A DNA stretch of 64,000 bases, taken from contig OX419758.1 of assembly GCA_948567375.1 (NCBI GenBank), forward strand, positions 7,383,001-7,447,000, read 5' to 3'. The translations under genes were made by a program, and so were the position numbers. This document shows, piece by piece, positions 60,730 to 64,000 of the stretch (positions within the stretch are counted from its first letter, which is position 1; each line of letters opens with the position of its first letter). The notes below the pieces were generated by a model. That model searched no databases and was not told the origin of the DNA. It worked only from the letters and a program-made list of their open reading frames with translations. Origin of the DNA: Lunularia cruciata. Lineage: Eukaryota; Streptophyta; Marchantiopsida; Lunulariales; Lunulariaceae.

Positions 60730-61218
60730 AATAGGAAAATAAAATATCATAGTGAAAAATCACATTGGGACTCTTGAATAAGTGAAACTTTGAATGCTTA
60801 GCATGATATTGGACTTTGGTATTTATAGGGAAGTAAACAAAGCTCTTGAGAAATTTCTCAAGAGGCTTCCTTAAAATTGCTTTCTTAGAATGCAAGTCAA
60901 GGTAATTGAGAAACTTCTCAAGAAGCTTCTTTCTAGAAATTGTCTACTTGGCATGCAAGCTAAGCTAGCCATAAAGCTTCTTTAGAAGCTTCCTTCTAAA
61001 AGCCACCTACTTGGCATGCAAGCCAAGCTAGCCAAAAAACTTCCAAAGAAGCTTCCACATATAAGTTACCACTTGACATGCACATTATGGAATACTTGGA
61101 AAGTACCAAGTAGCTTCTTAGATGCTTCTAGGATATTCTAGGCTAATTTGGCCCATTTGTTACTTTGTTAGTCTTGACTAACTTGTCAATAACCTTCATA
61201 TTGTTACGTATTCCACCA
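60730..61218 (-). repeat. Second LTR of the chromodomain family
   Basis: Minus strand begins TGGTGGAATACGTAACAATA and includes the same ~61-bp units (60890-61080) and the TCCCAATGTGATTTTTCAC end as 59120-59612. It follows the second chromodomain directly. Confidence 0.7.
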
Positions 61219-61229
61219 CTGCTAGTTGG

Positions 61230-61582
61230 TGATGTCCTCATTACCAATGAAACTTCAAACTCCTAGATGGCCATTTGTGCATTTTGGAGATGAAGAAGAT
61301 GCTCCCAAATGCCATCATGAAAGGGATATCCTCCCAAAAGACCTTGTACTCAATATGTTGTCGGCAGCCATGTTGAATATAATGACATGCAAGGATACAA
61401 TCAACTTCATACTCCTCATAATCGTTGATGGACATGGGAGGAAGAGGGAGTTAAACATGAGAGGGAAAGGAAGATGGATTAGCAACAAAAGCTTCCAACT
61501 TGGAAATGTGAAATGTAAAGTGGATCTGTATATGAGAAGGCAAGGCAAGGCAAGGAAAATCAATAAACAACATGAGAAATGA
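61230..61582 (-). pseudogene. Second chromodomain fragment
   Basis: EEYEVDCILACHYIQHGCRQ, then EYKVFWEDIPF (61241-61435): a chromodomain with the WKG changed to WED and a frameshift after it. Upstream sequence to 61582 matches the linker before the other chromodomain. It is followed by its LTR at 60730-61218. Confidence 0.7.
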
Positions 61583-62667
61583 TTTGGGTGACATTGAATA
61601 GACCTATCTAATTAGGAGAAAGTTTACGGTGTTGTAATTTGCTTTTCTCTCTTTGGGAACACACAAAGTGCCTAGCTATAGAACCAATAGATCAAAGGTT
61701 GGAGGTAAACCTATCTCTACTAGTTTGAGTGTTCATAGATCCCAACCAGTAGAACCCTTCACTCTAGGTTTTGGTATTCTTGCTGTTGGGTAGAGTAATA
61801 ACGTGCAACCTAACCTATCATCATAACATGCACTCTTGGTCTAATGGTCATCCCTTCCAACATAACTAAGGTGAAATACACAACACTCCAAGAAAAAAAG
61901 AACTTAAGTGCAATGCCCACACACCAATCCAAACCAATTGGGCATACAAACAGGTATGCAAGCACGAAGAGAATCCAATCACAAGAATCCAATAGCAACT
62001 CTCTGTGCTTTTTGTCAAAAATTGAGCTTCAAAGCCCTCTTGCTATGCCATCAAGCCAATTTCAACCTGTATTCCAAGCTTCCTCTAATATGTACTTCAT
62101 CCTTCACCCAATTTGTATTCCAAGTGGAGTGATCTTATGTCTTGTTTATAAGGAAAATCCTATGTAACTTAGATGAACATAACTTTCTTTATGTAACTTG
62201 CATTACAATGTTCAAGAATTAAATGGAAAGCATGTGAGATAAGCCTTCCAATAACATAAAATAAGCCACAATTTGATCACTACAGCTCCCAAACTTGGCC
62301 AATTTTTTTAAATTTTTACCCTAATTTTGACATCCCTAATTTAGTGTTTGCTCTTGGTTTTGGGTAATTATTTTCTAGATTTCTGGATCAAAGATGCGCC
62401 TAATTCTCGCAAACACTCTAGCAACCTAAAATCCTTAGTCATAGATAAAAAAATAGGAAAATAGATACTCAATCATGATAAAGAATAGAAATGCTCTTTT
62501 GAGCTTATGATAATATTTTTAGTAGAGTTTGTTGCATCAGCTCTCACTCTCCATGGACCCAAAGTAAACCAAATTTTTCACAATATCTTTTTGTCTCTTG
62601 TCTAAACCTTTGTAAATTTTAGCATGCTAATCCATCCCAAACTCTAGATATGGACCAATTCCTGATC
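61583..62667. other. Spacer between elements; no gene
   Basis: 61583-61625 continues the chromovirus similarity (GATTTGGGTGACAT, ATAGACCTATC). The rest shows only chance frames (61844-62167 plus) and no repeat that I can match in the window. Confidence 0.45.
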
Positions 62668-64000
62668 TGTGAGCCGGCTTGTCTCTCACTCAAGATGAAC
62701 CTCGTATGGCTAATATGGTAGTGCACCATGGACTAAGAAGGCAAGGAACCTCAACTCCATCATACTCCTCCAAGGCTAACACTCCAAGACTCAAGACATT
62801 GCTCACTAGAGAACTCAATGAGAGAGAGATCATTGCAAATGCAAGGATGATGAGTACCTCCTCACCCCTTGTTTATATATTTGTGAAATAGTTACATACT
62901 AAAGTTACTAATTACCGTAGTAACTCAAGTTATGAGAGTAAAAGTCAAATAATGTCAAAAAGTAAAAAGGAATATCCATTTACATGGGTATATTCTACTA
63001 GCATGTGATCTTATCTTGACCCAACCACTAAGTCAAGGATCCCTTCACATGGGCTATCCTTGGACTATAGAAGAATCCAAAACAAAAGGGCTTGTAGGCC
63101 CAAGAGTTCTCAACTCTTTCCTCAAAGCCAAACACCTAGGAATAATACCAAGTCAACACATTAGAATCCAAAAAAGTGGTGCTCATCTTTTCCACTTCCT
63201 CTAAAGTAAGGTCCCCTCTATCTTAGCTATGACTAACTTTAGCTAATAATGACTAATGTAGAACCATTCTTTATCTCTATATAAATAATATCTCTCAATT
63301 ACTTGTAATACCAAGCTAAATATCATGATGCTACATACATGCACAAATGGGTGTAACATTTACCCATGGACTAACTTTTCACTTTGTCCTCAAAGTGAAG
63401 GTCTCTCTACCTTCTATGATACATCTTGAACTTATTGTGGTTAATCCTATCAAAGTATCTTCCTCCCAACTCCTTGAGATCATAGGTGTAATTGCCTCAC
63501 ACCTTCTCCACTATGAAAGGTCCAAAGTACTTAGGCAAAAACTTCTTTTGCACTCTCTTGAATCAAATGGAATCAAACAACATTACCCAATCACCTTCTT
63601 TGAAAGGCTCCACCTTCTTGCCTTACCTCTTGTCATAACTCTCCTTTTGTTACCTTTAGGTTTGCTCCACTCAAACCATAGCAACTGCTCTTGCCTCTTC
63701 CAACTCCATGAGTTGATCCTTCCTTGACTTCTTTACATCACCTCCTTGTGCTTTCTTCAATCTCCTATGAATGATTTGGAAGGTAGGAAGATCAAAGTGA
63801 ATAGTTAGTGTAGACTCAATGCCATATACCAATTGAAATAGAGAATATCTGGTGGAAGTCTTCATGGTTGTCCTATACTCCTACAAAACCGTATGAATCC
63901 TCTTGTCCCAATGATGTTTAGCTCCCTCTATTTCTGCATCTTTGGCCAACATCATGCACAAGGTCTGATTGGTTCTCTCTGCCAAGCCATTGGAATTTGG
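62668..64000 (-). mobile_element. Third member of the non-chromodomain Ty3/Gypsy family, cut by the window edge
   Basis: 3' LTR 62668-63358 (TGTTACACCC... to ...GCCGGCTCACA, minus strand), a polypurine-like CCATGGGTAAA, then integrase C-terminal sequence (about 63400-63670) and the YSLFQLVYGIESTLTIHFDL block (63671-63865) to the edge. The integrase frame again has TGA at 63671-63673, at the same codon as in the other two copies. Confidence 0.85.

Overview
This window is nuclear DNA of a land plant. The evidence is two intron-containing genes of plant-type families (an L-ascorbate oxidase and a subtilisin-like protease), together with plant-style Ty3/Gypsy elements with and without an integrase chromodomain, a FAR1/MULE-type transposase relic and a non-LTR (LINE-like) family. 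The compact genes and the style of the LINE reverse transcriptase make me lean towards a non-seed plant (moss or liverwort), but nothing here proves it. No organelle, bacterial or viral genome features are visible.

Layout. 1-6.6 kb: decayed repetitive DNA, with a 356-bp tandem duplication and a minus-strand MULE/FAR1-like transposase pseudogene. 6.9 kb: a near-perfect 70-bp-arm hairpin. 8.5-11 kb (minus): a five-exon ascorbate oxidase gene of 576 codons with all copper ligands, the best intact gene here. 12.3-14 kb: an internal fragment of a LINE. 14.7-19.7 kb (plus): a heavily broken chromodomain Ty3/Gypsy element, invaded by LTR-like pieces that form inverted repeats. 22.5 kb (minus): a small secreted six-cysteine protein. 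24.6-33 kb: AT-rich DNA sprinkled with ~100-bp copies of the LINE 3' tail in both orientations, some with exact 10-12 bp target-site duplications. 36.6-41.4 kb (plus): a subtilase gene of about twelve exons with full catalytic motifs but at least three frame lesions. 43.2-45.7 kb (minus): the longest LINE copy. 46.1-58.8 kb (minus): two Ty3/Gypsy elements of one family, the younger (50756-58582, LTRs about 98% identical) inserted into the 5' LTR of the older. 59.1-61.6 kb (minus): two 3' ends of chromodomain elements, each with its LTR. 62.7-64 kb (minus): a third member of the first Ty3 family running off the window.

How it fits together. Two cell-wall/apoplast genes (oxidase, protease) and one small secreted protein sit in a sea of transposons. 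The main signals worth a second look are: (1) the LINE family ends in a short tail that starts near a GGGGCTWAGCCCC hairpin and has been scattered as stand-alone units; (2) three copies of the non-chromodomain Ty3 family share in-frame TGA codons at the same pol positions although one copy moved recently; (3) that family carries an extra zinc-knuckle-like leader ORF before gag; and (4) there are several precise hairpins, one lying exactly at a lesion in the protease gene. All alignments were done by eye, so percentages and some boundaries are approximate.
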